In this document: in pieces, positions 1 through 7,913 of the stretch
Position numbering within the stretch: position 1 is the stretch's first letter
Layout of the letters: the number at the start of each line of letters is the position of its first letter
Source of the DNA: Nitrospira sp.
GTDB lineage: Bacteria > Nitrospirota > Nitrospiria > Nitrospirales > UBA8639
Assembly: GCA_028819435.1 (NCBI GenBank)
Contig: JAPPLK010000089.1
Span: 62,001 to 126,000, forward strand
DNA length: 64,000 bases
Direction of reading: 5' to 3'
Program-made: the position numbers and the translations under genes
Notes under the pieces: model-generated
The model's database searches: none
What the model was told of the DNA's origin: nothing
The model's input: only the letters and a program-made list of their open reading frames with translations

Positions 1-342
1 CGTTATTGCACTTTTTTGACGTGTGTGCGCGAGCCGGGACCGCGCAGCAGCCCAACCCGTGAGGCGTCGCTGGGGCTCGGCCTCCCGTCGCCTCCGCCTA
101 GGGGCCGAGTCGTTGGTCTTCCGGTCGCCCGTCACCTCGTCTGGGGCCGATGGTGTCGGGCTCGTTCACGTCGCATCTGTCGATCCACGTGAACCGCACC
201 GGCGGCCGGTTCGCTGGGGCTCACCGGACCGCCTGCCTCGATTTGGGCATCGAGTCTGCGCCGCGGGCCAGGTTGGCGAGAACGACCTGGATCGTCGCCG
301 TCAACAATCGGGGATCCTTCACAGAAGTCAGAAACTCGCTGA
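1..342. other. GC-rich stretch without a supportable gene
   Basis: ORFs overlap in several frames on both strands, but none has an SD site or a recognisable motif. I see no gene, RNA or clear repeat here. It may be the decayed edge of an element lying to the left of the window. Confidence 0.4.
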
Positions 343-684
343 CCCCGTGGCCTAGTTTTTGGGGGAGGACTACTCGTATGGAAGCCCTCCCATCGCTCCA
401 GGGACCACGAACTACTCTTCCGACGGTTCAGCAACTTAGCAATAAGGATCCAAACGACGGACCCAAGCGAGAAGTCTTATCTGATATGGATTCGAGACCG
501 TCTTCTGATCGAAGCAGATGAGTCGCCCGTTTATTGTGCGCTGGAAGCGGATTGTGATAATGAAGTCAGGCGTGCGTGGGGACGAGACAAGGACGTGGTT
601 CACATCGGATTCTGGTACCGACTGACGATGAATCTCTTACGACACGCTGAAACGGAATTCAAAACCGTTGCCTCTGCTTCCTGA
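343..684 (+). pseudogene. Start-less open frame, possible gene remnant
   Basis: Frame 1 is open from just after a stop near 340 to the TGA at 682-684. The peptide reads like real protein (acidic and aromatic residues mixed, for example RDRLLIEADESPVYCALEAD) and ends WYRLTMNLLRHAETEFKTV. There is no ATG or GTG with an SD until the very end, so it would be a truncated gene whose beginning is lost. It does not resemble a family I know. The ORF track misses it because it lacks a start codon. Confidence 0.3.
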
Positions 685-759
685 TCGCTTCATTCAGTTC
701 CCAGCCTCACACTCTTAACTCTCATTCCCGTTGTAAAGTAAATTTTTCACCGAAAACGG

Positions 760-787
760 TTGACTTTCGTTCGATCGTGATTATCTT
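760..787 (+). promoter_or_regulatory. Sigma-70-type promoter upstream of the DUF2188 gene
   Basis: A TTGACT -35 box is followed after 16 bp by TATCTT, a fair -10 box. It lies about 65 bp upstream of the start codon at 853 in an otherwise AT-richer gap. The spacing is slightly short and no experiment backs it. Confidence 0.4.
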
Positions 788-852
788 GTCAGTCGAGTCG
801 TCCCATGACCGTTACGCGCCCTTCACCTAAACTATCGAGAGGAGGATGTCGA

Positions 853-1083
853 ATGCCAAATCCGAAGAATTTCTGGACTCAGCAACGTCAGGACGGGAAG
901 TGGGAATCGAAACGGGAAGGGGCTGACCGCCCTTCCAAGGTGACCGACACGCAAGCCGAGGCGTGGAAATACTCCAAGGAACAAGCCAAAGATGAGAGAG
1001 GCGAAGCCTACCTCAAAGGACGGGATGGACTGATCCGCGAGCGAAACACGTATGGCAAGGACCCGCGGTCAATTCCAGGATAG
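853..1083 (+). CDS. DUF2188 domain-containing small protein
   Basis: This 76-aa protein starts at the ATG right after a strong SD (GAGAGGAGGA), not at the track's earlier start at 805. The order of an aromatic N-terminus, GKWESKREGADRPSKVTDTQAEAWKYSKEQAK, then LKGRDGLIRERNTYGKDP matches the DUF2188 family. These are short beta-alpha proteins of unknown function, common in accessory DNA and sometimes fused or adjacent to stress genes. A sigma-70-like promoter sits upstream. It is followed by two other small plus-strand genes with similarly strong SD sites. The family call is fairly safe; no function is implied. Confidence 0.75.
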   Translation: MPNPKNFWTQQRQDGKWESKREGADRPSKVTDTQAEAWKYSKEQAKDERGEAYLKGRDGLIRERNTYGKDPRSIPG

Positions 1084-1223
1084 AATCGGCGGGCGGAAGA
1101 GGGCTCCTGGTTCTCCTGCCATCCCTCTTCCGCTCCCTTCTGGGCCATGCCGGGGAAGCGACTCACATATAAGGATTGACGGGAAATTAAAACCCGCGTT
1201 GTTAGTTGAGAGGAGGATTTACA

Positions 1224-1499
1224 ATGAGTCAATCGTTCGCCATTCAAAGAGGTTTTTATAGAATTGTCTCCATCTCCTACGAACAGATGGCATGTAAAGG
1301 CTTCCAGTCAGGCCAAGTGGCGATCACAGGCCTTTCGTGTATCGTTGAACATGCCCTTGATGAACACGGACCTCGGACCCAAAAACATTTGACGCTTGGC
1401 CCGATCCCGTTCGTGTATTACTGGGAGGAGGCGGTAAATGACGAAGTCCGTTGGAGACTATCGGATCGGCTCGATCAAGAACAGGGGGTACGGAATTGA
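1224..1499 (+). CDS. Hypothetical protein, 91 aa
   Basis: The start chosen is the ATG after GAGAGGAGGA with 6-nt spacing; this is nearly the same leader as at 853, so the two genes may share a regulatory or evolutionary origin. The 91-aa product (MSQSFAIQRGFYRIVSISYEQ...) has no signal peptide or membrane segment. It contains one Cys pair region and an aromatic stretch FVYYWEE. I do not recognise a family. Support comes from the SD site, the open frame and its position in a run of small co-oriented genes. Confidence 0.5.
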   Translation: MSQSFAIQRGFYRIVSISYEQMACKGFQSGQVAITGLSCIVEHALDEHGPRTQKHLTLGPIPFVYYWEEAVNDEVRWRLSDRLDQEQGVRN

Positions 1500-1668
1500 C
1501 CGCGAAGGGGTAACGCGGTAGGATACTCACCGTCGCTTGGGATCGTCTGTGTCTCCGCCAGGGTCTACCGACGATCCCGGATGACATTTTGAAAAATGCC
1601 TCTCAAGAGGAGGCTTTCGTGCGTCCTAACAAAAACCTAATGGCCGGGCAGCCAGGAAGGAGTTCGTC

Positions 1669-1854
1669 ATGGACTTTCGCCATTATGAGGAAACCTGTGC
1701 CGACTGTCAACTTGTTAATGATTTGAAAAAAGTGTTTGACGTTCTATCTGGTCTGCATCTAGGGGTCCCGCATTGGTTCTTCTATGACGACGATGCCTTC
1801 GTTGGCTGGATGCCCCAATGCCGAATTTTACAAGTTTTAAGACAACAAGCATGA
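1669..1854 (+). CDS. Hypothetical protein, 61 aa
   Basis: This short ORF has a good SD (AGGAAGGAG) about 7 nt before the ATG. The product carries a CADC pair near residues 10-13 and aromatic, acidic stretches (HWFFYDDDAFVGW), but no known domain is visible. It ends 2 bp before the convergent nuclease gene on the minus strand. Its size, SD and orientation match the other orphan small genes in 0.8-1.9 kb. Confidence 0.45.
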   Translation: MDFRHYEETCADCQLVNDLKKVFDVLSGLHLGVPHWFFYDDDAFVGWMPQCRILQVLRQQA

Positions 1855-1856
1855 GG

Positions 1857-2330
1857 CTAGCGGGGGTGGCGTTTCCGCCACTCCTCCGGCATGATAAACG
1901 CACCTACCCAAATGCCCCGTTTCTCCTCTCGCGCCTCTTCTTCTTCCGGTATGTACGCCTTGGAATGCTTGCGATATGCCACGGCATAGCCATTCACCAC
2001 CAACCATCGATTGATGGAAATTTGCTCAACCCAACACTCGCCGAGATACCGGCCATAAAACTCAACGCCATACACTTCACAGAGGACCACTTGCCCACGA
2101 ATTAATCGGGAGAGGGCTTGAGTTGCCATATCCCCGCATGAATAGACTTGTTCAAAAGAATCTAAGCACACCTGACCGGACTCCGGAGCATCAATATGAC
2201 CCAACCGGATTCGTTCGCCCTGCAACTCAAGCGTATCTCCATCAATGATACGTGGCGTCCCCTCAAAGGTTTGAGCACCGCCCACGCTATTGGTTAACAG
2301 CACCGCCCACAACGCTATGAGATAAAGCAT
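1857..2330 (-). CDS. Secreted SNase-like (thermonuclease family) nuclease
   Basis: This 157-aa protein has an N-terminal signal peptide (MLYLIALWAVLLTNSVGGAQ). It is followed by the OB-fold staphylococcal nuclease signature: RIIDGDTLELQGERIRLGHIDAPE near residues 27-50, then a substrate-side half with YGRYLGECWV and the typical WLVVNGYAVAYRKHS. The conserved Asp of DGDT and the Arg of RIRL, used for calcium binding and catalysis in the family, are present. It probably hydrolyses extracellular or periplasmic nucleic acid. It lies downstream of the lipoprotein/metzincin cluster in the same direction, about 80 bp apart, and may be co-transcribed. Confidence 0.85.
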   Translation of the reverse strand: MLYLIALWAVLLTNSVGGAQTFEGTPRIIDGDTLELQGERIRLGHIDAPESGQVCLDSFEQVYSCGDMATQALSRLIRGQVVLCEVYGVEFYGRYLGECWVEQISINRWLVVNGYAVAYRKHSKAYIPEEEEAREEKRGIWVGAFIMPEEWRKRHPR

Positions 2331-2358
2331 TTTTTCTCTCTCTTTTTAGGAGATTACG

Positions 2359-2508
2359 ATGGTAACTTTTACTCAAACCGCTCTGTCGCCCCGTAAAACG
2401 CCTCGGCACAGTTACCGCTTCGCTCCAAATGCGCCAGTAAGATCCGGGTGCTCCAAGATTCCCAACGCCCCGTCATGCTGCTCACCCACAAACTTCCCCG
2501 ACACATAG
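2359..2508 (+). CDS. Possible 49-aa ORF antisense to the metzincin 3' end
   Basis: An ATG follows a clear SD (TAGGAGATTACG) and opens a 49-aa frame beginning MVTFTQTALSPRKTPRHSYRF. The first part lies in the gap, and the rest is antisense to the C-terminal codons of the metzincin gene. The sequence is Pro/Ser-rich with no domain. It could be the surviving start of a plus-strand gene that was overwritten when the minus-strand cassette arrived, or chance. Confidence 0.2.
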   Translation: MVTFTQTALSPRKTPRHSYRFAPNAPVRSGCSKIPNAPSCCSPTNFPDT

Positions 2509-3626
2509 CCCGGATCATCGCTAGGTGTACTACGGAAATAGTTCCCGGAGAGCGACACGCTATAGCCTAAATCTCCATCGCCCCATTGGGATTGGTCATC
2601 ATAAAAAGCCAGATTCGTGAAGTCTGCCGTCCCAGTGAGGGTGCCGAGATTCACGGCCAAGGCGGTGTCACCAGACACGGTCGCTTGGTCTGGTGTCCAG
2701 CCCACCACCTTCCCGTCCCACGTGACCGTTCCGCGAAGCCCCGATTCAGCAAAGGTTCTTGTTGTCACCGCCCCATCGATCCACGGGACCGCCATACCAT
2801 TGATCCAATCAGTCCCAAAGGCGCAGTCACAATTCGAGAGTTCGCCCTGAAAGACCGCTACCTCACTCGCCCATGGGCCCAAGTGATCAGGATCAATGTC
2901 TTTCGTTAAAATGCCCGAGGGCAACCGCGTGTACGCCGCCATGAGTCCCACCCCATCAACCTTAGGCACCGAGTATATAGTCACGGCAGGGAGACCGTGC
3001 GCAGCCATGATACTGTCGGGATAAGTCGCCGGATTCACATGACCCAGGCCCAGCGTATGGAGGATTTCGTGGAGTAATAGGCCATACAATTGCTCCGCAC
3101 TCCAGTCTGGACTCAACGATGCATTTACCTCCACCTGCGCCCGATTGTCGGCACTCGTGTACGATCGACCAAGCGTAGAACCCAAGTGCGCGGTATCAGG
3201 AAACGTCGCCGTGCCGATCCAGATTTCACCGACGGGGACGTCGACTGTAGGCGAGAGGGCTTGGATGTCCGTGCCAAGGACCAAATGCTGCTCGTAGGGG
3301 AGCCACGCATTGATGCCATCGATTACTTGGCGGACGATGGGCTTGAAGCGTAGCGGGGCATCGGTCACGATCCTAACCGTGGGTTGTTCACGGTACAACC
3401 ATAACTCGCCTATTGTTTCATGAAGATATGAGGCAACCATGTGGCTCGATGGCACGGATTTATTCAATTGGGAGAGGGGTACGGATGACACGGGAAACGA
3501 AACCGGCGGGTCTGGTTCGTTCACCATTGGAGGCACATTCCTAGGGCCTCCACTTCCACCACCCCCACAGGCCGAGAGAAAAATCAGCGCACTGACGGCC
3601 AACATCGAAAAGGAAAAGGGCTTCAT
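2412..3626 (-). CDS. Surface lipoprotein with metzincin protease motif and TbpB-like C-terminus
   Basis: I start at the ATG after GAGGTGTCCC, giving 404 aa; the track's 70 extra residues lack an SD. A lipoprotein signal (LIFLSAC, Cys20) is followed by a Gly-rich linker. Residues 186-196 read HEILHTLGLGH, the zinc-binding HExxHxxGxxH of metzincins, followed by a DSIMAAHG segment that can serve as the Met-turn. The last ~110 residues are beta-rich and end in VSGKFVGEQHDGALG...GAFGAKR, resembling the C-terminal barrel of TbpB-type or Slam-exported lipoproteins. It would be a cell-surface or outer-membrane-anchored zinc protease. The neighbouring lipoprotein shares the same terminal motif. Confidence 0.75.
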   Translation of the reverse strand: MKPFSFSMLAVSALIFLSACGGGGSGGPRNVPPMVNEPDPPVSFPVSSVPLSQLNKSVPSSHMVASYLHETIGELWLYREQPTVRIVTDAPLRFKPIVRQVIDGINAWLPYEQHLVLGTDIQALSPTVDVPVGEIWIGTATFPDTAHLGSTLGRSYTSADNRAQVEVNASLSPDWSAEQLYGLLLHEILHTLGLGHVNPATYPDSIMAAHGLPAVTIYSVPKVDGVGLMAAYTRLPSGILTKDIDPDHLGPWASEVAVFQGELSNCDCAFGTDWINGMAVPWIDGAVTTRTFAESGLRGTVTWDGKVVGWTPDQATVSGDTALAVNLGTLTGTADFTNLAFYDDQSQWGDGDLGYSVSLSGNYFRSTPSDDPGYVSGKFVGEQHDGALGILEHPDLTGAFGAKR

Positions 3627-3705
3627 GGGACACCTCATGAAGTTAAAGGAATGATTACGTAGGCTGGTGAGTATGGACATTGCGCTCAAGCGCCAAGTGC
3701 CCCTC

Positions 3706-3993
3706 TCACCCCCCGTCAACTGCCAGCCTGAATTGCTGTTGCGCCTTTTGGAGGCCCGCCGCAATCCCCAACCGGGATTCTTCCGTATCCCATACACCAA
3801 GTTCTGCTGCCACAAACGCGGTACCGCGATCGGCATAGGCCTTGGCCTGATCCTTCAATATGCGTGGGGCTTCTTCGGGATTTGACGCCCCGCGCAGGAG
3901 TTGTTCAAGCCGATACTCCCCCAAATGCACATAGACAAAGAGAAAGCCCATGTATTCATAGGGAGTAGTGGGAAGATTGGCCTTTTCAATCAT
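3706..3993 (-). CDS. Hypothetical protein coupled to the upstream lipoprotein gene
   Basis: The 95-aa product starts at an ATG that overlaps the upstream gene's stop (ATGA, 4 bp), the arrangement seen with translational coupling. It has no signal peptide. It looks mostly helical (EEAPRILKDQAKAYADRGTAFVAAE), with a Tyr-rich N-terminal half. I recognise no family. Its place between two related surface lipoproteins suggests a cytoplasmic helper or immunity-like role, but nothing in the sequence proves that. Confidence 0.55.
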   Translation of the reverse strand: MIEKANLPTTPYEYMGFLFVYVHLGEYRLEQLLRGASNPEEAPRILKDQAKAYADRGTAFVAAELGVWDTEESRLGIAAGLQKAQQQFRLAVDGG

Positions 3994-4892
3994 CGCGTGG
4001 CACCAAACGCGCCGACAAGGTTGCTCCGTTCAAACACCCCACCAGCTTCTTCATGGGTGTCACCGTAGAAGGTGCCGTCAATACTATTCGCGCCGCTCCC
4101 TTGGCTGAATCGACCATTGGTCACCGCCAGATCATTCCAGGACAGATCGCCATAGGTGCGTGAGCCACGGAGATTGCTGAACAGCGCATCCAAGGTGTTC
4201 TCGCCGAAGTCATAGGTGAGCGCGGCCTTCCCCTGGACCGCCTGATCGGGGGCCGTGCGATCCAGCGCCACAACGAGGCCCGTCCATTCCGCCGATCCTG
4301 TGACGGGATTAGAACCACTGGCATTGCCGGCCGAATACGCAATGAGAGCTTCCAAGCCCTCGATGCTCCCGTACATCGCGCGTCCCCGCCAGCGACCGCG
4401 TTCGACACCAAAGAAGCTGTTGCTGAGCCATCCCCCGTAGACCCGGTAATCCAGCGACCAGTCTTCGTCTTCGTCAAGCGCACGATACGAGGTGCGCCCA
4501 CTGACTTCGCCGGTGTGAATGCCATACTGCGGTGCCCCGATCCGAATGGTGGCGTCCGGGGCAATGACGCTTAACTCTGCGACGCTATAGTACGGCTCCG
4601 ACCACGACGGTTCAGGGGAGCAATAGGTGCCTTGGCAGTTCGCCGTCACACGCTCATTGGGGAACACCCGACTTCTCGGCGTCGATTGCAGATCGGACAT
4701 GATGAGCGTATTCGCGGCCTGCCCAATTTCGGCAATCGCACTCCGTACTTCGGTTGGCGTCAGACGACTCTCGCCGTTACCAGACGGCACCCCGTTCATG
4801 GGGGGCATACCACCACCGCCTCCGCCGCCACAGGCGGTCAGTAGGAACAGCACGCAACTCAACATGAAACTGAAACGAATGAATGAGAACAT
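3990..4892 (-). CDS. Surface lipoprotein with TbpB-like C-terminal motif
   Basis: This 300-aa protein starts after AGGAGGTGTCCC, nearly the same leader as the metzincin gene. The signal peptide ends in LLTAC, followed by a poly-Gly stretch, so it is a lipoprotein. The N-terminal half holds an isolated CQGTYC pair. The C-terminal half is beta-rich and ends IDGTFYGDTHEEAGGVFE...GAFGATR, like the terminal strands of transferrin-binding-protein-type beta-barrels. It is the first gene of a likely operon with the 95-aa gene and the metzincin lipoprotein. No ligand can be named. Confidence 0.7.
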   Translation of the reverse strand: MFSFIRFSFMLSCVLFLLTACGGGGGGGMPPMNGVPSGNGESRLTPTEVRSAIAEIGQAANTLIMSDLQSTPRSRVFPNERVTANCQGTYCSPEPSWSEPYYSVAELSVIAPDATIRIGAPQYGIHTGEVSGRTSYRALDEDEDWSLDYRVYGGWLSNSFFGVERGRWRGRAMYGSIEGLEALIAYSAGNASGSNPVTGSAEWTGLVVALDRTAPDQAVQGKAALTYDFGENTLDALFSNLRGSRTYGDLSWNDLAVTNGRFSQGSGANSIDGTFYGDTHEEAGGVFERSNLVGAFGATR

Positions 4893-4944
4893 GGGACACC
4901 TCCTGGCGTAAGGGTTGTGGGGTCCCGGACAAGGCCGGGCCGGC

Positions 4945-5080
4945 CCGTACCAAGAGGCGAGAGACTCCCTGCGTATTTACTGTTGGTGGTCCCTCAGCGA
5001 GTCCGGAGATCAACCCGGTCCCCCTGAGTCAGTTCTTGTATTTCGCAGGCGACCCGACAACGGGCAGCCTCTTGGTACGG
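4945..5080. repeat. Pair of perfect 14-bp inverted repeats spanning 136 bp
   Basis: CCGTACCAAGAGGC at 4945-4958 returns as its exact reverse complement at 5067-5080. The unit sits upstream of the lipoprotein operon in a 360-bp gap that otherwise holds no gene. The interior shows no second inverted copy. It could be a small non-autonomous element, a long-range hairpin or a pair of operator half-sites. Confidence 0.5.
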
Positions 5081-5252
5081 AAAGGAAAACGGTAACAGAG
5101 AGAACGGAGAGGATCAAGTCATCTGAAAATTGAACTCTTTGGCGAATCGTCCTACGCTGTCGATAAAAACATAACTGGCATAAATTGGCGCTGTACGGCA
5201 CGAACAGCACACCGCCTTTAGCCATCAATTTTTTAATCAGGAGGACAACCCG

Positions 5253-5462
5253 ATGAAAAATAGACAGCTTATTGATTTAGGGCCTATTCCTGGCGGTGAC
5301 ATGGGTGTGGAGGTTGCCGTGACTATCACCCGATCCAAAATGTCACCATGGATGAAAAGATTTTTGGGAGAGCTTGTCATTAGAGAGGGGTTGAGTCGGG
5401 TATTCGATTTTGTCTTTGGATTTTGCGAAAGAACCCCCATCAAAAAAATAACGCTGACCTAA
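5253..5462 (+). CDS. Hypothetical protein, 69 aa
   Basis: The ATG follows a strong SD (CAGGAGGAC) at good spacing. The product begins MKNRQLIDLGPIPGGDMGVEV and is basic towards its C-terminus; there is no membrane segment or known motif. It lies just left of the integrase-associated repeat, so it is probably outside the island proper. It belongs to the same class of short, well-initiated orphan genes as those at 0.8-1.9 kb. Confidence 0.45.
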   Translation: MKNRQLIDLGPIPGGDMGVEVAVTITRSKMSPWMKRFLGELVIREGLSRVFDFVFGFCERTPIKKITLT

Positions 5463-5648
5463 GATTATAAATCGGTACGAAAGGCGTGTCGGCGGTTGAA
5501 TCAAGGTGGACAAGATGTGGGACACAGATCTCACTTACTCACGCCCCCCATCATGACTGGCCATTGGTCGTGTGGTCCCAAACCCGTCTTGTCCCCCTCT
5601 CCCCATCCCTGACGGACCACACTTGTCACGATGTCGCGCCGTGTCCGT
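5463..5648. other. Intergenic stretch, nothing recognised
   Basis: Short gap between the small gene and the integrase-associated repeat. I see no ORF with an SD, no hairpin followed by a T-run and no RNA gene. Confidence 0.4.
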
Positions 5649-5710
5649 CCCTGAACAGGAGCGGGGAGGAAGATCGTAGACGGATTAGCTATGGAGGGAT
5701 ACGACTTTGG
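5649..5710. repeat. Integrase-3'-end direct repeat, copy 1 (att-like)
   Basis: These 62 bp match 18735-18796 at 60 positions. The repeat covers the last codons of the integrase (KVVSLHS) and 36 bp beyond the stop codon, including GCGGGGAGGAAGATCGT. Conservation past the coding end is what suggests an attachment-site role rather than mere gene homology. Confidence 0.6.
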
Positions 5711-6104
5711 ACGGGGGCTGTTGGGTGATGTACTCGCCCCATCGTTCCATCAACACGCGGCGTTTGAACAGGTCTGATCGCTGATAAGAGGCCTCGACAC
5801 CCTTCACCGTATGCGCTAAACACGCCTCGGCAATTTCCCGTGAAATATTTTCGTCCGCACACCATGAACGGAACGCCGCCCGCATTCCGTGAGGAGTGCC
5901 CTGTATGTCATTTTCTCTTGACAGCTTGCTCAGCGTCGCATCGCTGATGGAGCCACTCCCCGATGCCGGAAAGATCAACCCGGCTGGCATGTCAGCACTC
6001 TTTCTGTGGGTGGCTGCGACTACCCAAACGGCGACGGTGGTGATTTCAACGACTGTATAATCTTTGCCGGCCAGGGCTGCTAATGGCGGTTGCGTCGTCG
6101 TCAT
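5685..6104 (-). pseudogene. Truncated tyrosine integrase, C-terminal part
   Basis: Only the catalytic C-terminus of a P4-type integrase remains. From about GLIFPASG onward it parallels the intact integrase at 18771-19976: HGMRAAFRSWCADE (HxxR), CLAHTV (second His), SYQRSDL (Tyr nucleophile) and the shared end KVVSLHS. The preceding ~45 residues do not look like integrase, and the N-terminal and core-binding domains are gone. It marks an older integration at the same site. The catalytic Arg upstream is missing, so it cannot be active. Confidence 0.85.
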
Positions 6105-6298
6105 TCCCTTGGGTGTCTTGGTTGATTTGGGGTGATTTCACTCAAGGGAAATCCGCAAAACACCCCGTCGGCAAGGCCTTGGTCCGAGACTGGGCCCTTT
6201 TCTTTTGGGGGCGGTGGCCTTGGCTGGTCTGCTTGAGCTTGAATAACCGCTCTGAAGCAGAAGTTGATTCTATAGGGAAACTCTTATAGGATGGTCCC

Positions 6299-6802
6299 AT
6301 GAACCAATATTCGGAACAAACGCAGCACATTATTTGGAATGGGCTATTAGATGTGTCTCGCTATGTCCGATATATTGATAAGCTCTGCACCAAATACCAA
6401 TGGTGGCGAAACTTCGTCTATGTTTTGTTTGGGGTGTCAGGTTCGAGTTCACTGCTCACGCTCTTAAATGTGCTTCCTGGGTTTTTTCAATCCATTACCA
6501 GTGCCGCTATTGCCCTTGCTCTAATTTGGTCTCTCACACTCAAACCAGGAGAGAAGGCAGAACGGTTGGCCACCATTAAACTTGATTTGGACCTGCTTGA
6601 AAGTGAATATCGAACACTATGGGAACGTGTTTATCGGAAAACCATCAACGACCAGGATGCTATACAAGAACACGACCGCCTTACCAAAAACGTCACTAAG
6701 ATTATGAGTCATTTGAATGTTAAAACGGATGACCAGCTTAATGAAGAATGCGCCGAAGAAACCTATTTAGTTGAAGCGCAGCGTTATCCTTCGGTAGCCT
6801 AA
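6299..6802 (+). CDS. Two-TM membrane protein with coiled-coil tail (SLATT-like)
   Basis: The 167-aa protein starts with a helical segment ending in a Tyr/Arg/Trp cluster (YIDKLCTKYQWWRNF). Two closely spaced membrane helices follow (about residues 40-80), then a long charged helix (EKAERLATIKLDLDLLESEYRTLWERVYRKT). This layout resembles the SLATT/2TM effector families linked to nucleotide-signalling defence systems, but I cannot confirm membership by eye. It is separated by a single base from the tiny Pro/Lys-rich gene downstream, so the two are almost surely co-translated. The location inside an integrase-bounded island with other defence genes supports a conflict role. Confidence 0.6.
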   Translation: MNQYSEQTQHIIWNGLLDVSRYVRYIDKLCTKYQWWRNFVYVLFGVSGSSSLLTLLNVLPGFFQSITSAAIALALIWSLTLKPGEKAERLATIKLDLDLLESEYRTLWERVYRKTINDQDAIQEHDRLTKNVTKIMSHLNVKTDDQLNEECAEETYLVEAQRYPSVA

Positions 6803-6803
6803 G

Positions 6804-7013
6804 ATGTCTGCTCGTCATAAAGATGGTGTTCCCCCACGTCCATCGAAACCTGGCCCCCCACCCCCACCCAAAACCCGATCCGTAAGCGAAGCAGTCGGAA
6901 AAAGAATAAGCGGGAGTGCGTTAACCCAGAGCCCGAAAGGCAAGGAGAAGAAAAGCGGAAGTAAGTCTACTTCGTCACCACGTCCGAGTTCCAAGCCTGA
7001 AAAAAAGAAATGA
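6804..7013 (+). CDS. Small Pro/Lys/Ser-rich protein partnered with the 2TM gene
   Basis: This 69-aa product begins MSARHKDGVPPRPSKPGPPPPPK and ends in a Lys/Ser-rich tail (SKPEKKK). It looks disordered and strongly basic, with a polyproline stretch that could bind a partner protein or nucleic acid. The ATG lies one base after the stop of the 2TM gene. There is no separate SD beyond the end of that gene, consistent with coupled translation. I know no family for it; its role must be read from the pair. Confidence 0.55.
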   Translation: MSARHKDGVPPRPSKPGPPPPPKTRSVSEAVGKRISGSALTQSPKGKEKKSGSKSTSSPRPSSKPEKKK

Positions 7014-7191
7014 ATTTGAAGCGTGGGGTCAGGTGTTGGTTTGCAATATTCATGAAAATCTAACTGGTTGTAACGCAATGCGTTTTTAGCGCTTCCTTGC
7101 CTTGAGTTGGGAACGATCACGTACTATATAGAAGACTTCCTCGGGCTCCCGGTGCCTCCGCCTCCGTGGGGAGAGTAGGACCGTAGGACTC

Positions 7192-7803
7192 ATGGATCAC
7201 ATCGAGACCATCTTAGGCATCCTGATCGGCTTCGGGCTGAGCGTGGCCTGTGGGTTCCGGCTCCTCATCCCTCTGTTGTCCTTGAGCATTGCCGACCAAA
7301 CAGGCTATCTCGAACTGGCTGAGGGGTTCACGTGGCTGGGCGACTGGCCGGCCCTCATTGGCCTGAGCATCGCCACGACGTGTGAAGTGATCACGTCGAA
7401 AGTTCCCGTTGCCGCGGAGATCCTTGATTACGTTGAAGCGCCGTTCGTGGTCGGCGCGGGCATTATGCTTGAGCTGTCAATGATTACAGACCTCCCCCCG
7501 TTCCTGGAATGGGGTTTGGCTGTCATTGCGGGCGGTTCCGCAGGGCTGGTCCATGCTGGGGATGCGTTCCTCAGACCCTTCGTGGGAGGGTTCACGGCAG
7601 GATTCGGGGAGCCCGTGTTCTCGGCCGGCGAAGATGTTGGCTCGGGAATCTTCTCTATCCTCGCCGTTACCTTACCTATGCTCCCAACAGAATATCTGGT
7701 GTTTGTCGCGATCGTGTTTCTCGTCCCCGTCCTCTGTGGAGCCGTCCTCTTCGTGTTCTTAATCAAGAAATTGATCGGGAAGCGCCGCCAGGTGCCCGCT
7801 TAG
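7192..7803 (+). CDS. DUF4126 family membrane protein
   Basis: The 203-aa protein has five or six hydrophobic helices. It carries the family's conserved start, LGIGFGLSVACGFRLLIPLL, with the GxRxxxP pattern and later Gly-rich stretches (AGGSAGLVHAGDAFLRP, GEPVFSAGEDVGS). Length and motifs fit DUF4126 proteins, inner-membrane proteins of unknown function. A weak SD (GTAGGA) precedes the ATG. It sits between the 2TM pair and the HNH nuclease; no operon link is evident. Confidence 0.8.
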   Translation: MDHIETILGILIGFGLSVACGFRLLIPLLSLSIADQTGYLELAEGFTWLGDWPALIGLSIATTCEVITSKVPVAAEILDYVEAPFVVGAGIMLELSMITDLPPFLEWGLAVIAGGSAGLVHAGDAFLRPFVGGFTAGFGEPVFSAGEDVGSGIFSILAVTLPMLPTEYLVFVAIVFLVPVLCGAVLFVFLIKKLIGKRRQVPA

Positions 7804-7913
7804 CCCTCGCATTCCTTATGAACTTCCGGGCACCGGCGTGGACTCTCTCACCCCCGGTGTGGATTGACAATGAAGGGAAGGTCAATTCAAATCCCGCCTT
7901 TGGACAGCATGTA

